Below, piece by piece: positions 31,856 through 40,586 of a stretch of DNA of 64,000 bases (its first letter is position 1; each line of letters begins with the position of its first letter). The notes below the pieces were generated by a model. The model had not been told where the DNA came from. It made no database searches and saw only the letters and a program-made list of their open reading frames with translations. A program made the position numbers and the translations under genes. Source of the DNA: Flavobacteriales bacterium (GTDB lineage Bacteria; Bacteroidota; Bacteroidia; Flavobacteriales_F; PHOS-HE28); NCBI GenBank assembly GCA_016715895.1, contig JADJXH010000003.1:434001-498000 (forward strand). Direction: 5' to 3'.

Positions 31856-33643
31856 TCAGGGAAGCTGCTGGGTGCGGACGGCCGTGGGCACGGACCCACC
31901 GATGTTCACCAGGATCGGATCCCGGTCGTTGGCGCTGCCGGCATACTTCACCTGGCCGTTGAGGTTCACATCCTCGGGAAAGTAGCCGTTCGCCGTGTTC
32001 GTGGGTACGTTGCCCCCGATGCGGACCAGGATGGGGTCGCGGTCATTGCCGCCACCGGCGTACTTCACCTGTCCGTTGAAGGTGACGTCCCCGGCCCAGA
32101 GGAGTTGCAGGTTCACGGCACCCCCGCTCGCCTTCCTGGCATTCGTTCCGAAGGTGGGCGTGGCCAGGGTGGTCAGGTCCACGGTGGTGCTGCCGGGACC
32201 GAGGGCGAGCGGGCCTGCGGTCATGCAGCCCAGGTGATTGCGGTGCCGCACGGCCAGGTGGTAGTTGCCCGTGGCAATTGGGAAGCGGACCGGCGAGACG
32301 CCGTCCGGTTCCACGACATCACCATCCCGCTGGACCAGTGCGCTCCGGGACGAAACGACCGTGGCGGGGGTGTTCGCGTCGCGCAGTTCAAGCAGCACCC
32401 AGTCGACGATGGCGTCGTTGCCTGTGATGTTGAGCACAGCCGGGTCGATCGCCGCATCGTTGCCGCCGCCGACGTGCGTGTAGCCGAGCCCGGGATAGGG
32501 ATCGACGAGCGGGAAGGTGCCCAGGCTGCGCAGCGCATCGTTCATCAGACCGGTCGTGCTGGAGTACGGGCCTTCGAGCATGGCGCGCACGGAGACCAGC
32601 ACGCAGTTCTGGATCGTGATGTCGGCTCCATTGTCGGTGCCGGTGATCAGCGGATCGCTGCCGACCACCCGGATGCGGTAGCCCGTCCCATCGTGCGTGC
32701 CTGGAGGCACGGTGGCGGTGATGGAGCCTCCGGTGGTGCCGACAACGGCCCCGATGGCCGTGGGGGAGGCGAAGCTGCCGTTGGCGTCGCTCAGCTCCGC
32801 GGTGAAGCTGTTGCCCACGTTGAAGGCGCCCCCCACGACGAAGGACAGGTCCAGGGTGGTCCCCGCGCAGAGGGGCCCGCTCACGCTTCCGGCGGTGAGG
32901 GAGGGCGGCGCCACGAAGGCAAGGACCGTGTAGCCACTGCCGATGCCACCGCTGTAGACCGCGCTGCGGGTGCCTTGACACACGCAGGCCACGGTGAGCA
33001 CGTCGTTGGTCGTGGCCGGATCCCCATCATCACAGGCCGACCCGATGGCGGTGATGGCGTTGTCCGAATCATCGCAGTCGAAATTGTTGGCCACGTGGTT
33101 CGCAGGGGCCGCGCAACTCTGGACCGCCGGACCGGCACCGAAGCCGTCGCCATCCAGGTCCGCGTACCAAAGGGGCGGGGCGGTGATGGCAATGTCAGTC
33201 CCATTGTTCGTGCCCGGCACGACAGGGTCGCTGCTCACCACGCGAATGCGGTATCCGCTGCCGGCCGGCGTTCCGGCCGGGATCACGGCCTGGATGGTGT
33301 CCCCGAGGGTGCCTGAAAGGCTGCCGATGAGGGCGGGTGCTGCGAAGCTGCCGGTGGCATCGCTCAACTGGGCAGTGAAGACATTGCCCGGATCGAACAG
33401 ACCTGCTTCGGCCTCGAAGGGCACAATTAAGCCGGAACCTGCACAGATCGGTCCGTTCAGCGAGCCCGTGGTGATGGCCTGCGGCGCGACGAAGTTCAGC
33501 GTGGCATAGCCACCGCCGACCCCGCCGAGATACTGTGCCCGTGTAGTGAACGGCACGATGAACAGGATCGGGAGAAGGAGCCTGTGGATCGAGGGGACGG
33601 CGGACCGGTGCAGCATGGTCTCGGGGGGTGCGATGGTGTTCAT
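31856..33643 (-). CDS. Secreted MopE/Ig-like protein with dockerin-like C-terminal module
   Basis: 595 residues. The signal segment ends near PFTTRAQYLGG. Two Ig-like modules (NVFTAQLSDATGSFAAP; NSFTAELSDANGSFASP) flank a MopE-type calcium or copper motif (WYADLDGDGFGAG, DCDDSDNAITAIG). The last 245 residues are closely shared with the protein at 35393 and end in a duplicated motif, GDVTFNGQVKYAGGGNDRDP and EDVNLNGQVKYAGSANDRDP, then AVRTQQLP. The duplicate resembles dockerin or EF-hand loops. It replaces a usual T9SS domain and may itself be a sorting or anchoring tail. Starts 6 nt after the SUMF1-like gene, so co-transcribed. Confidence 0.75.
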   Translation of the reverse strand: MNTIAPPETMLHRSAVPSIHRLLLPILFIVPFTTRAQYLGGVGGGYATLNFVAPQAITTGSLNGPICAGSGLIVPFEAEAGLFDPGNVFTAQLSDATGSFAAPALIGSLSGTLGDTIQAVIPAGTPAGSGYRIRVVSSDPVVPGTNNGTDIAITAPPLWYADLDGDGFGAGPAVQSCAAPANHVANNFDCDDSDNAITAIGSACDDGDPATTNDVLTVACVCQGTRSAVYSGGIGSGYTVLAFVAPPSLTAGSVSGPLCAGTTLDLSFVVGGAFNVGNSFTAELSDANGSFASPTAIGAVVGTTGGSITATVPPGTHDGTGYRIRVVGSDPLITGTDNGADITIQNCVLVSVRAMLEGPYSSTTGLMNDALRSLGTFPLVDPYPGLGYTHVGGGNDAAIDPAVLNITGNDAIVDWVLLELRDANTPATVVSSRSALVQRDGDVVEPDGVSPVRFPIATGNYHLAVRHRNHLGCMTAGPLALGPGSTTVDLTTLATPTFGTNARKASGGAVNLQLLWAGDVTFNGQVKYAGGGNDRDPILVRIGGNVPTNTANGYFPEDVNLNGQVKYAGSANDRDPILVNIGGSVPTAVRTQQLP

Positions 33644-33649
33644 CCCGGT

Positions 33650-35239
33650 TCAGCGCACACCCCGCCCGCTGCCCTGGCCACGATTGGAACTGACCGTGTT
33701 GGCGTTGGTACGATCGGACGTTCGCAGGAACGCTACCTGGTTGACATAATCCCCCCCGCGGAACCCGATGCCAATGGCGTTCGTGCCTGGCCACGCCGGC
33801 ACGTCCGCCTGGCCCACGGCGCTCAGGGCACCGTTCCCAAGCGCACCGGTGAACGCGCGACCCGTGGCATTGCCGACCGTAACGGGTTTCTCCATCATGT
33901 TCCCGGACAGTTCCAAGTTCCCGTAGTACCCGGCGCCGGCAAGCTCTCGGTCCGAACTTCCCGTGGCGAACGCGCCCACGCGAACCGGTCCCAAGGAGAA
34001 GAACCCGTCCTGGAAGTGGTTCGCGTTCGCGCCGACCGGGCTCACCGACTCGGTGTTCGCACCCGGGTCCACGATACTGTTGGCCCGGGTGCTGTTCGTG
34101 GTGCCCCACGCGTACTCACCCGCCACGGGAAGTAGGCTTCCGCGGCACGCCTTTTCGAACTCCAACTCCGTCATGGGCCGAAGTCCGCTCCAATCCAGAT
34201 AGGCGGCGATGTCGGCCCAGCTCAAGGGGTTGCACGGTACCCATGCACCATCATCGGCCTCCCCGCCCACACCGTTGTTGTTCAGGTCGCAGTAGAAGGT
34301 GATGGGGGCCGTGGGGTTCACGTTCACATCGCACCGGATGCCGCTCCGGATGGTCGGGAACGGGCCCGAACTGTTGACCATCACGAAATAGTTGTTCACG
34401 ATGAAGATGCCGGGGGCGATATCGGTGGCGGTCCGGGTGTTCTGTTGCGTGCGGGTCAGGGTGTTCAGGAAGTCGGCGTATTGCTGCATGGTCAGCTCGT
34501 GCTTCATCATGTAGAAGGCCTTGTAGCCCTTCGGGAAGGCGGCGGGCAATGTTCCGGTGCCGCCGATGGAGCTGTTCCCTGACGACGATGTACCCCACAA
34601 CGAGCCCGCGTTCGGGGCGATCGTGAGCGCGTTCTCCGACGTGATGAGGAATGGAATGGTGGGTCCTGACCCCCAAGCCCCATCGGTGAAGCTACCGGGC
34701 TCCGTGCCGCCACTTCCAACATGGAAAGGTCCTTCCGGAATGCGCACCATCTCCACGGCGAACACCTGCACATCGGCGATCTCCGTGTACGCGATGCCGT
34801 TCTGCGCGTAATTCCATCGAAGCTTGACATCGGTGGTGGTGAAGGTCCCCGATCCCGCTGCGCTCCGGTGGATGAACACACCGACCCCCCAGTTGGTCCC
34901 GGCATCAAAGGGCAAGGCCGGATCCAGCAGGCCGGTGGAGATCGTCGATGGTGTTCCACTGCCCGCCTGATGGGTCGCATCATCCCCCAATCGGGCATGT
35001 TCCCAAAGGCCGGTGCCTGCGTTGCGGTACTTCACGAATACCCATGCGGCATCCCATCTGTCCGGATCGATCCGCCAACTGTTCTCCCAGCTGAGGTCGA
35101 ACTGCACATCCACCACCGTCCCGGTATTTCCGGTGAGGGTGCCGGCAGAAATGCTGATGTTGTTCGCGGATGCAGGCAGCGAACCCAACAGGCATGCGGC
35201 CGTCATGAGGAGGAACAAGGAAGTGCTGTTGGCTTTCAT
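33650..35239 (-). CDS. Secreted SUMF1/formylglycine-generating-enzyme-like protein, non-catalytic
   Basis: 529 residues from ATG 35239 (MKANSTSLFLLMTAACLLGS, signal peptide). An N-terminal beta domain with WENSWRIDPDRWDAAWVFVK precedes an FGE-sulfatase fold: KGYKAFYMMKHELTMQQYAD, PLSWADIAAYLDWSGLRPMT, ELEFEKACRG, LSGNMMEKPV, GFRGGDYVNQ. The catalytic cysteine pair near the C-terminus of true FGE is absent (the end reads NRGQGSGRGVR), so it is probably a binding version. A good promoter lies at 35263-35293. First gene of a two-gene unit with 31856-33643. Confidence 0.78.
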   Translation of the reverse strand: MKANSTSLFLLMTAACLLGSLPASANNISISAGTLTGNTGTVVDVQFDLSWENSWRIDPDRWDAAWVFVKYRNAGTGLWEHARLGDDATHQAGSGTPSTISTGLLDPALPFDAGTNWGVGVFIHRSAAGSGTFTTTDVKLRWNYAQNGIAYTEIADVQVFAVEMVRIPEGPFHVGSGGTEPGSFTDGAWGSGPTIPFLITSENALTIAPNAGSLWGTSSSGNSSIGGTGTLPAAFPKGYKAFYMMKHELTMQQYADFLNTLTRTQQNTRTATDIAPGIFIVNNYFVMVNSSGPFPTIRSGIRCDVNVNPTAPITFYCDLNNNGVGGEADDGAWVPCNPLSWADIAAYLDWSGLRPMTELEFEKACRGSLLPVAGEYAWGTTNSTRANSIVDPGANTESVSPVGANANHFQDGFFSLGPVRVGAFATGSSDRELAGAGYYGNLELSGNMMEKPVTVGNATGRAFTGALGNGALSAVGQADVPAWPGTNAIGIGFRGGDYVNQVAFLRTSDRTNANTVSSNRGQGSGRGVR

Positions 35240-35262
35240 GGAGGCGTCCGTTCGGCAGTGGC

Positions 35263-35293
35263 CAAACCTATCCCCAGCGGCAGGGTGGGTCAA
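35263..35293 (-). promoter_or_regulatory. Promoter TTGAC-N18-TAGGTTTG for the SUMF1-like gene
   Basis: Minus strand: TTGAC at 35293-35289, an 18-nt spacer, then TAGGTTTG at 35270-35263, 23 nt before ATG 35239. The best -33/-7 pair in the window. Confidence 0.7.
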
Positions 35294-35392
35294 TAGAACT
35301 TTAGTTAGTGTGCACGAGCAGCGCGTACCGCAACGCGCCGCCGCAGCGAAGGATCGCTTCAGCCACCGGTCCACCGTCGCCCCACGCCCCGC

Positions 35393-38300
35393 CTAGGGGA
35401 GCTGCTGGGTACGCACGGCCGTGGGCACCGCACCACCCACGGTCACCAGGATCGGATCGCGATCATTGGCACTGCCGGCGTACTTCACCTGGCCGTTGAG
35501 GTTCACATCCTCGGGGTGATATCCGGTGGCCGTGGCCGTGGGCAGCGCGCCCCCGATCCGGACCAGGATGGGGTCCCGGTCATTGCCGCCACCGGCGTAT
35601 TTCACCTGGCCGTTGAACGTGACGTCGCCGCACCACAGCAGCTGGAGCGCGCCGTCCACGCGGCAGGCGTTGGTGCCGAAGGTGGTGGTGCTGGACAGGG
35701 TCAGGTCGACCGTGGTGACGGCTGCGCCCAGGGACAGCGCGCTGGCGGTCATGCAGCCCAGGTGGTTGCGATGGCGCAGGGCGACGAAGTGATCGCCGGG
35801 CGCCACCGTGAACTGGACCGGGGAAAGGCCATCGGTGTCCACCACATCCCCATCGCGCTGCAGCAGGGCGGCACGGGATCCCACGATCTGTGACGGGTCA
35901 GAGGGGGAGCGGAGCTCGACCAGCACCCAGTCCACGACGGCATCCGGACCGGTCACCGCCAGCACAGCAGGGCTGGTGGACTCGCCACCACCGCCACCGG
36001 CATGCACGTATCCAAGGCCGGCGTACGGCTCGGTCGTCGGCACCAGGCCCAGGACGCGCATGCCATCGTTCATCAGCCCGGTTCCCGGGTTGAAGGGGCC
36101 GTCCAGGAAGACCCGCGCTGCCACCTGCACACAGCCCTCGTCCACCACGCCATCGCAATCATTGTCCTCCCCGTCACAGACCTCTTCGGAACCGGTGGTC
36201 TGGTAACCGTCCGCCGTGGAGAACGCGACCGGATCTTCCGGCGCTGTGGCGAACAGGAGGTAGCTCTCGGCGAAGAGCGGCACATCGTTCGGCGTGATGG
36301 TAATGCTGAAGCAGCCGTCGCCGATGCAGACCGGGAGTTCGCCGATCCCTTGTGTTCCGAGCGGCAGGGCGAGATCACCCTCGATCAGCGTCGTCCCCTG
36401 TTGGATCATGTAATGTGCGGACCCCTCGACATCGGGATCGTCCGTCAGCACGAACAAGCTGAATCCGAATTGGACGGATGCATCGGTGTCATCGCAGTCG
36501 CCGGAGAGCGCGGCTGAGCTGGCCGGCTGGGTGCAGGCGGTGCCGATCGAAGTGGTGCCATACCCGTCGCCATCGTTGTCCACGAACCACTCCTGAGCCT
36601 GGGCGCAGGGGCCGGGGCAGGTGGCGGCGGGATCGTAGTCGCAGGCGTTCACATCCATGCAGCCCACATTGGCCAGGCACGGCACACCGCGGCAACCGCA
36701 GCGCTCGTTGAGCAGCTCCAACGCTGCGGTCGGGTCATACTGGAAGATGCCGGTCTGGGGCAGCTCATCCAGGCCTGATGCACCATAGATCATCCGGGCC
36801 GAGCGGTCCGGGCAGATCATCACCAAGGTGGGAACAAAGCCTTCATACAGATCCAGCGCGCCGTACTGCTGCGCAATGGCTGCACCGCCGGCGTTGATGA
36901 TCGGCCAATCCATGGTGGACACGAAGGGGGCGAGCGACCCGTTCACCGTGGCGGTGTCCTCGATCTCTACGCTGATCATGCGGATCAGGTCCAGGCTGTC
37001 GGGTCCCATGTGGGCGTACCAGTCCTGCAGGAAACCCGAGTTGTTCATCAGGTTGCTGGGCGCGCACCAGGTGGTGAAGAGGTCGAGCACCACGGTCTTT
37101 CCCTGGGCCAGCAGGGCGAACAGGTCCACCGGCGCGCCGTTCACATCGGTGGCGGTGAAGTTGGTGGCATAGCGTTCGGTGCCCGTGATGGTGCTTCCCT
37201 GCACACAGCTTCCATCGGGGCAGATGGCGTTGGGGTCGTAGTTGCACGCCATGGGGTTGGTGCAGCCGCTCTGGAACGCGATGGAGGTGCCGTCAATGAA
37301 GCCGTCGCAGTTGTTGTCCACGCCGTCGCACACCTCGGCCGCACCCGGGTTCACGGCCGGGTCACCGTCGTCGCAATCACCTCCGATGTTGATCATCCCG
37401 GAGATCACCGTGCAGCTGTGCACCTGTGACGCCTGGTCGCCATAGCCATCCCCGTCGGCATCGGTGTACCAGAAGAAGTCCTCGTCGATGAGCCCGTCGC
37501 AGTCGTTGTCCACGCCATCGCAGAGCTCGTTCGGGCAGCTGGGGCCGCAGTCACCGCCGTCCGACCCCAACGCAGCACAGGTGAGGTCGATGAAGTTGCC
37601 GTTCCACTCGAAGCTTCCGTCGTCGCAGAAGCCGTCGCCCGCCCACTCGAGCGGGGCGCAGTTCCCGTTGCAGTCCTCGATCTCGCCCGCCGGACAGGAG
37701 CCCTCCATGAAGCCCAGGCACAGGCAGTCCGGCGTGATGCGGTCGCCGAAGGTGGCCGGGTCGCCGTCATCGCAGGCCGCACCCACGATGGTGAGCGCGG
37801 CGGTGCTGTCGTCGCAATCGCCGCCGGTGGTGATGCGGCCGGCCACTGGGGTGCAGCTGAACACCACGGAGGCCGGATCGCCGAAGCCGTCGTTGTCCGC
37901 ATCCACGAACCAGAAGAAGTCCTCATCGGCGACGCCGTCGCAGTCGTTATCACGTCCGTCGCACAGTTCGGGGGCTCCGGGGAACACGGTGTCCCGGGCA
38001 TCGTCACAATCACCGGCCTGCGCGGCTGTTCCAGGCGGCTGCACACAGGCGGCCACGCCTTCAGCACCCTCCGCGCCGAAGCCGTCACCGTCCGCGTCGG
38101 TGTACCACAGGAAATCCTCATCCGCCGTGCCGTCGCAGTCGTTGTCGAGGCCGTCGCAAGCCTCGGCTGCGCCCGGGTTCACCGCCGCATCACCGTCGTC
38201 GCAATCGCCGAACTGGGCGGAATACCCTGTGGGTGGCGTGCAGGCCTGGATGAACTCCTGATCGTTGCCCCAGCCGTCCTGGTCGCTGTCCAGGAACCAG

Positions 38301-40453
38301 AACGCTCCGTCCTGGTCGTCAGCAAGCCCGTTGCAATCGTTGTCGATGCCGTCCGCTTCCGCGCACAGGTCGCCCGCACCGGGGAAGATGGCGGTGTTCA
38401 GATCGTCACAATCACCCACCAGCTGACTGAAGGCGCCCACCGGCGGGGTGCAGGTCACGCTATCGCTACCGGCAAGGCCCCAGCCATCGCCATCGGCATC
38501 CACATACCAGATGAAATCCTCGTCCACCAGTCCGTCGCAGTCATTGTCCAGCCCGTCGCAGACCTCGGCCAGCGCGCCGAGGGGGCCGGAGAAGCCCTGT
38601 TGGGTGTCGAAGCTGCTGTAGGTGGTGCCGCCGGTCGTGATGAGGCCGAGGTAGGACTCGACGTTGAGCGGGATCGTGGCGTTGCTCAAGGTCACTTGGG
38701 CGCAACCGGGCACGCTGCAGAACGTGACCACCGCGGCCGAGGTGGCGCCGGTGGCTGCCGAGGGTGCGATGGTGTAGGTGGCCTCGATCACGGTGTCCGT
38801 TCCGACCACGACCAGGGCATCCACCGCACCGGTGCTCTCGAAGTCGGCCGCAGGCACGATGATCTGGACGACGTCGCCGGTGCAGCAGCTGCCGTCATCA
38901 CAGGTGGCGGCAGGGTCGTAGTTGAGGGCGCTGGGATCCGTGCAGCCGGGGATCACCGTACCCACGGTGAAGCTCAGCGCACCGTTGACGATATCTCCGG
39001 ACTGGATGACGCCGCCTTGGAACAGGACCGTGAACGTCCCATCCAGGGGTTGCAGGGTGCCATCGACCACGGTGGCGCTGAAGCAGCCCTCTGCCGCACA
39101 GATCGCAATGCTTCCACCGGTTCCTTGCGCGATGCTGGTGCCGGCGCCGTTGAGCAGGACGTACTGCGCGGTGCTCCCGGCCGGGGTGTTGAGCTCAACG
39201 GTCAAGGTGTCGCACGCGGGGCATTGCGCCAGTAACGATTGATAGGCGGTGTGCACGTCCAGCTTGCCGCCGGTGATGGTGATGGCGTTACCGCCGGGGA
39301 AGGGCGCCACACCATTGAGGATGGCCTGCTTCACCTGCTGGGCCGTGGCCTGCGGCGCGCCGGTCGTGCCTTGGGCAAAGGTCACGCAGTCGTTGCTGTA
39401 CAGGAGGGCGACCGCCCCCGCCACGGCCGGTATGGCGAATGAGTTGCCGTCGGCCAGGATGGTCCCGCCGCCGAGGTCGGTGGTGGGGATATCCACTCCG
39501 GGGGCGAGCAGCTGTACCGTGTTGTTCCCCACAGCGAAGGGCACTTCGTTCAGCGGTCCGTAGCTCGTCACCACGATGTTGTTGGCATTCGGACAGGTGG
39601 CCGGGTAGTCGTCCACCACATCGATGTCGGTGGGGTCGTTGGGGCCGGCGGTCACCACCAGGATGCCCGCTGCGCCGAGGTCATCGAACAGGGGCTCGCC
39701 GAACCCGCAGTCCACGCCGGGGATCCCCCACGAGATGGTGAGCGCCACGAAGAGGCGCCCCTGAGCCCCGTTGCTCTGGTTGAACAGGGTGCGCTGGTTG
39801 AGGCAGAACTGGAACTGCGTGAAGGCATCGCTTAGGTCGTTCACCGATGCCGTGCTCACCAGGTCCACGTCCCAGTTCACGCCGCTGACCCCGATGCCGT
39901 TGTCGCCCACCGCGCCCACCACACCGGCCACCTGGGTGCCATGCGCGTCGCTTGCGGGGGCGTCCACGGCGATGTTGTCCGCCAGGTCGGGATGCCCACC
40001 TTCCACACCGCTGTCGATGATGCCCACGGCGATGCGTTGCCCGTTGGCCATGGCGCCGCCGGTGGTGCTGTTCCAAACGGGCTCCACGTTCATGTCGGCC
40101 AGGTGCCACTGGCTGCCGTACTGCGGGTCGTTGGGCTGGGCGCGACGGTGCACCAGGTGGTTGAGCGAGACGGCCTCCACGCCGGGCAGCCCGACGACGA
40201 GGGCCGCAAGCTCGTGCTCACTGAGGCCACCGCCCTGCACCACCACGCGGTGGTAGCGCGACCGTTCGCCCAGGGGCTCCGCCGACCACAGCTCAAGCCC
40301 TGCGGGAAGCTGCGGCCGGAGCGCGCGTTCCACATCGGCCATCGCGTGGCCACGGGCGAGGCGCACCAGCACTTCGCCGGGACGCCAGGCCTGCTGCGTC
40401 CAGGCTGGAAGGGTGAACAGAACGGCGACGAGGAGGAGGGTCTGGCGCAGCAT
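35393..40453 (-). CDS. Secreted subtilase mosaic with MopE repeats, thioredoxin-like domain and dockerin-like tail
   Basis: 1686 residues from ATG 40453 (MLRQTLLLVAVLFTLPAWTQ, signal peptide). The N-terminal propeptide-like part leads into an S8 subtilase: Asp in VGIIDSGVEGGHPDL, His in DAHGTQVAGVVGA, Ser in DGNSFAIPAVAGA. Then come seven CDGxDNDCDG-type MopE repeats with WYVDADGDGWG linkers, three Cys-rich GCTDPSALNYDPAATC-type repeats, and near 1095-1255 a thioredoxin-like domain with WCAPS in place of WCxxC. The last 240 residues match the tail of the protein at 31856. Plausibly a surface protease or metal-binding adhesin. Confidence 0.82.
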   Translation of the reverse strand: MLRQTLLLVAVLFTLPAWTQQAWRPGEVLVRLARGHAMADVERALRPQLPAGLELWSAEPLGERSRYHRVVVQGGGLSEHELAALVVGLPGVEAVSLNHLVHRRAQPNDPQYGSQWHLADMNVEPVWNSTTGGAMANGQRIAVGIIDSGVEGGHPDLADNIAVDAPASDAHGTQVAGVVGAVGDNGIGVSGVNWDVDLVSTASVNDLSDAFTQFQFCLNQRTLFNQSNGAQGRLFVALTISWGIPGVDCGFGEPLFDDLGAAGILVVTAGPNDPTDIDVVDDYPATCPNANNIVVTSYGPLNEVPFAVGNNTVQLLAPGVDIPTTDLGGGTILADGNSFAIPAVAGAVALLYSNDCVTFAQGTTGAPQATAQQVKQAILNGVAPFPGGNAITITGGKLDVHTAYQSLLAQCPACDTLTVELNTPAGSTAQYVLLNGAGTSIAQGTGGSIAICAAEGCFSATVVDGTLQPLDGTFTVLFQGGVIQSGDIVNGALSFTVGTVIPGCTDPSALNYDPAATCDDGSCCTGDVVQIIVPAADFESTGAVDALVVVGTDTVIEATYTIAPSAATGATSAAVVTFCSVPGCAQVTLSNATIPLNVESYLGLITTGGTTYSSFDTQQGFSGPLGALAEVCDGLDNDCDGLVDEDFIWYVDADGDGWGLAGSDSVTCTPPVGAFSQLVGDCDDLNTAIFPGAGDLCAEADGIDNDCNGLADDQDGAFWFLDSDQDGWGNDQEFIQACTPPTGYSAQFGDCDDGDAAVNPGAAEACDGLDNDCDGTADEDFLWYTDADGDGFGAEGAEGVAACVQPPGTAAQAGDCDDARDTVFPGAPELCDGRDNDCDGVADEDFFWFVDADNDGFGDPASVVFSCTPVAGRITTGGDCDDSTAALTIVGAACDDGDPATFGDRITPDCLCLGFMEGSCPAGEIEDCNGNCAPLEWAGDGFCDDGSFEWNGNFIDLTCAALGSDGGDCGPSCPNELCDGVDNDCDGLIDEDFFWYTDADGDGYGDQASQVHSCTVISGMINIGGDCDDGDPAVNPGAAEVCDGVDNNCDGFIDGTSIAFQSGCTNPMACNYDPNAICPDGSCVQGSTITGTERYATNFTATDVNGAPVDLFALLAQGKTVVLDLFTTWCAPSNLMNNSGFLQDWYAHMGPDSLDLIRMISVEIEDTATVNGSLAPFVSTMDWPIINAGGAAIAQQYGALDLYEGFVPTLVMICPDRSARMIYGASGLDELPQTGIFQYDPTAALELLNERCGCRGVPCLANVGCMDVNACDYDPAATCPGPCAQAQEWFVDNDGDGYGTTSIGTACTQPASSAALSGDCDDTDASVQFGFSLFVLTDDPDVEGSAHYMIQQGTTLIEGDLALPLGTQGIGELPVCIGDGCFSITITPNDVPLFAESYLLFATAPEDPVAFSTADGYQTTGSEEVCDGEDNDCDGVVDEGCVQVAARVFLDGPFNPGTGLMNDGMRVLGLVPTTEPYAGLGYVHAGGGGGESTSPAVLAVTGPDAVVDWVLVELRSPSDPSQIVGSRAALLQRDGDVVDTDGLSPVQFTVAPGDHFVALRHRNHLGCMTASALSLGAAVTTVDLTLSSTTTFGTNACRVDGALQLLWCGDVTFNGQVKYAGGGNDRDPILVRIGGALPTATATGYHPEDVNLNGQVKYAGSANDRDPILVTVGGAVPTAVRTQQLP

Positions 40454-40586
40454 GGCGGAACGGCGTTCGGGGCCGTGCGGCCAAGTTCCTGCATCCGGGC
40501 TTCCCAAGGAGCTCGCGGGGGGTCAACTTTGGTTAGGGGGGGGCACGATCCCGGAGCCGGGAGCGGCACGTTCCCCATGGACCCGC

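Noticed and set aside
37300..38600. Regular repeats with period of roughly 200-250 bp
   Set aside because: They encode the MopE-type CDGxDNDCDG protein repeats of the large subtilase mosaic, in frame throughout, so they are protein repeats and not a DNA array.
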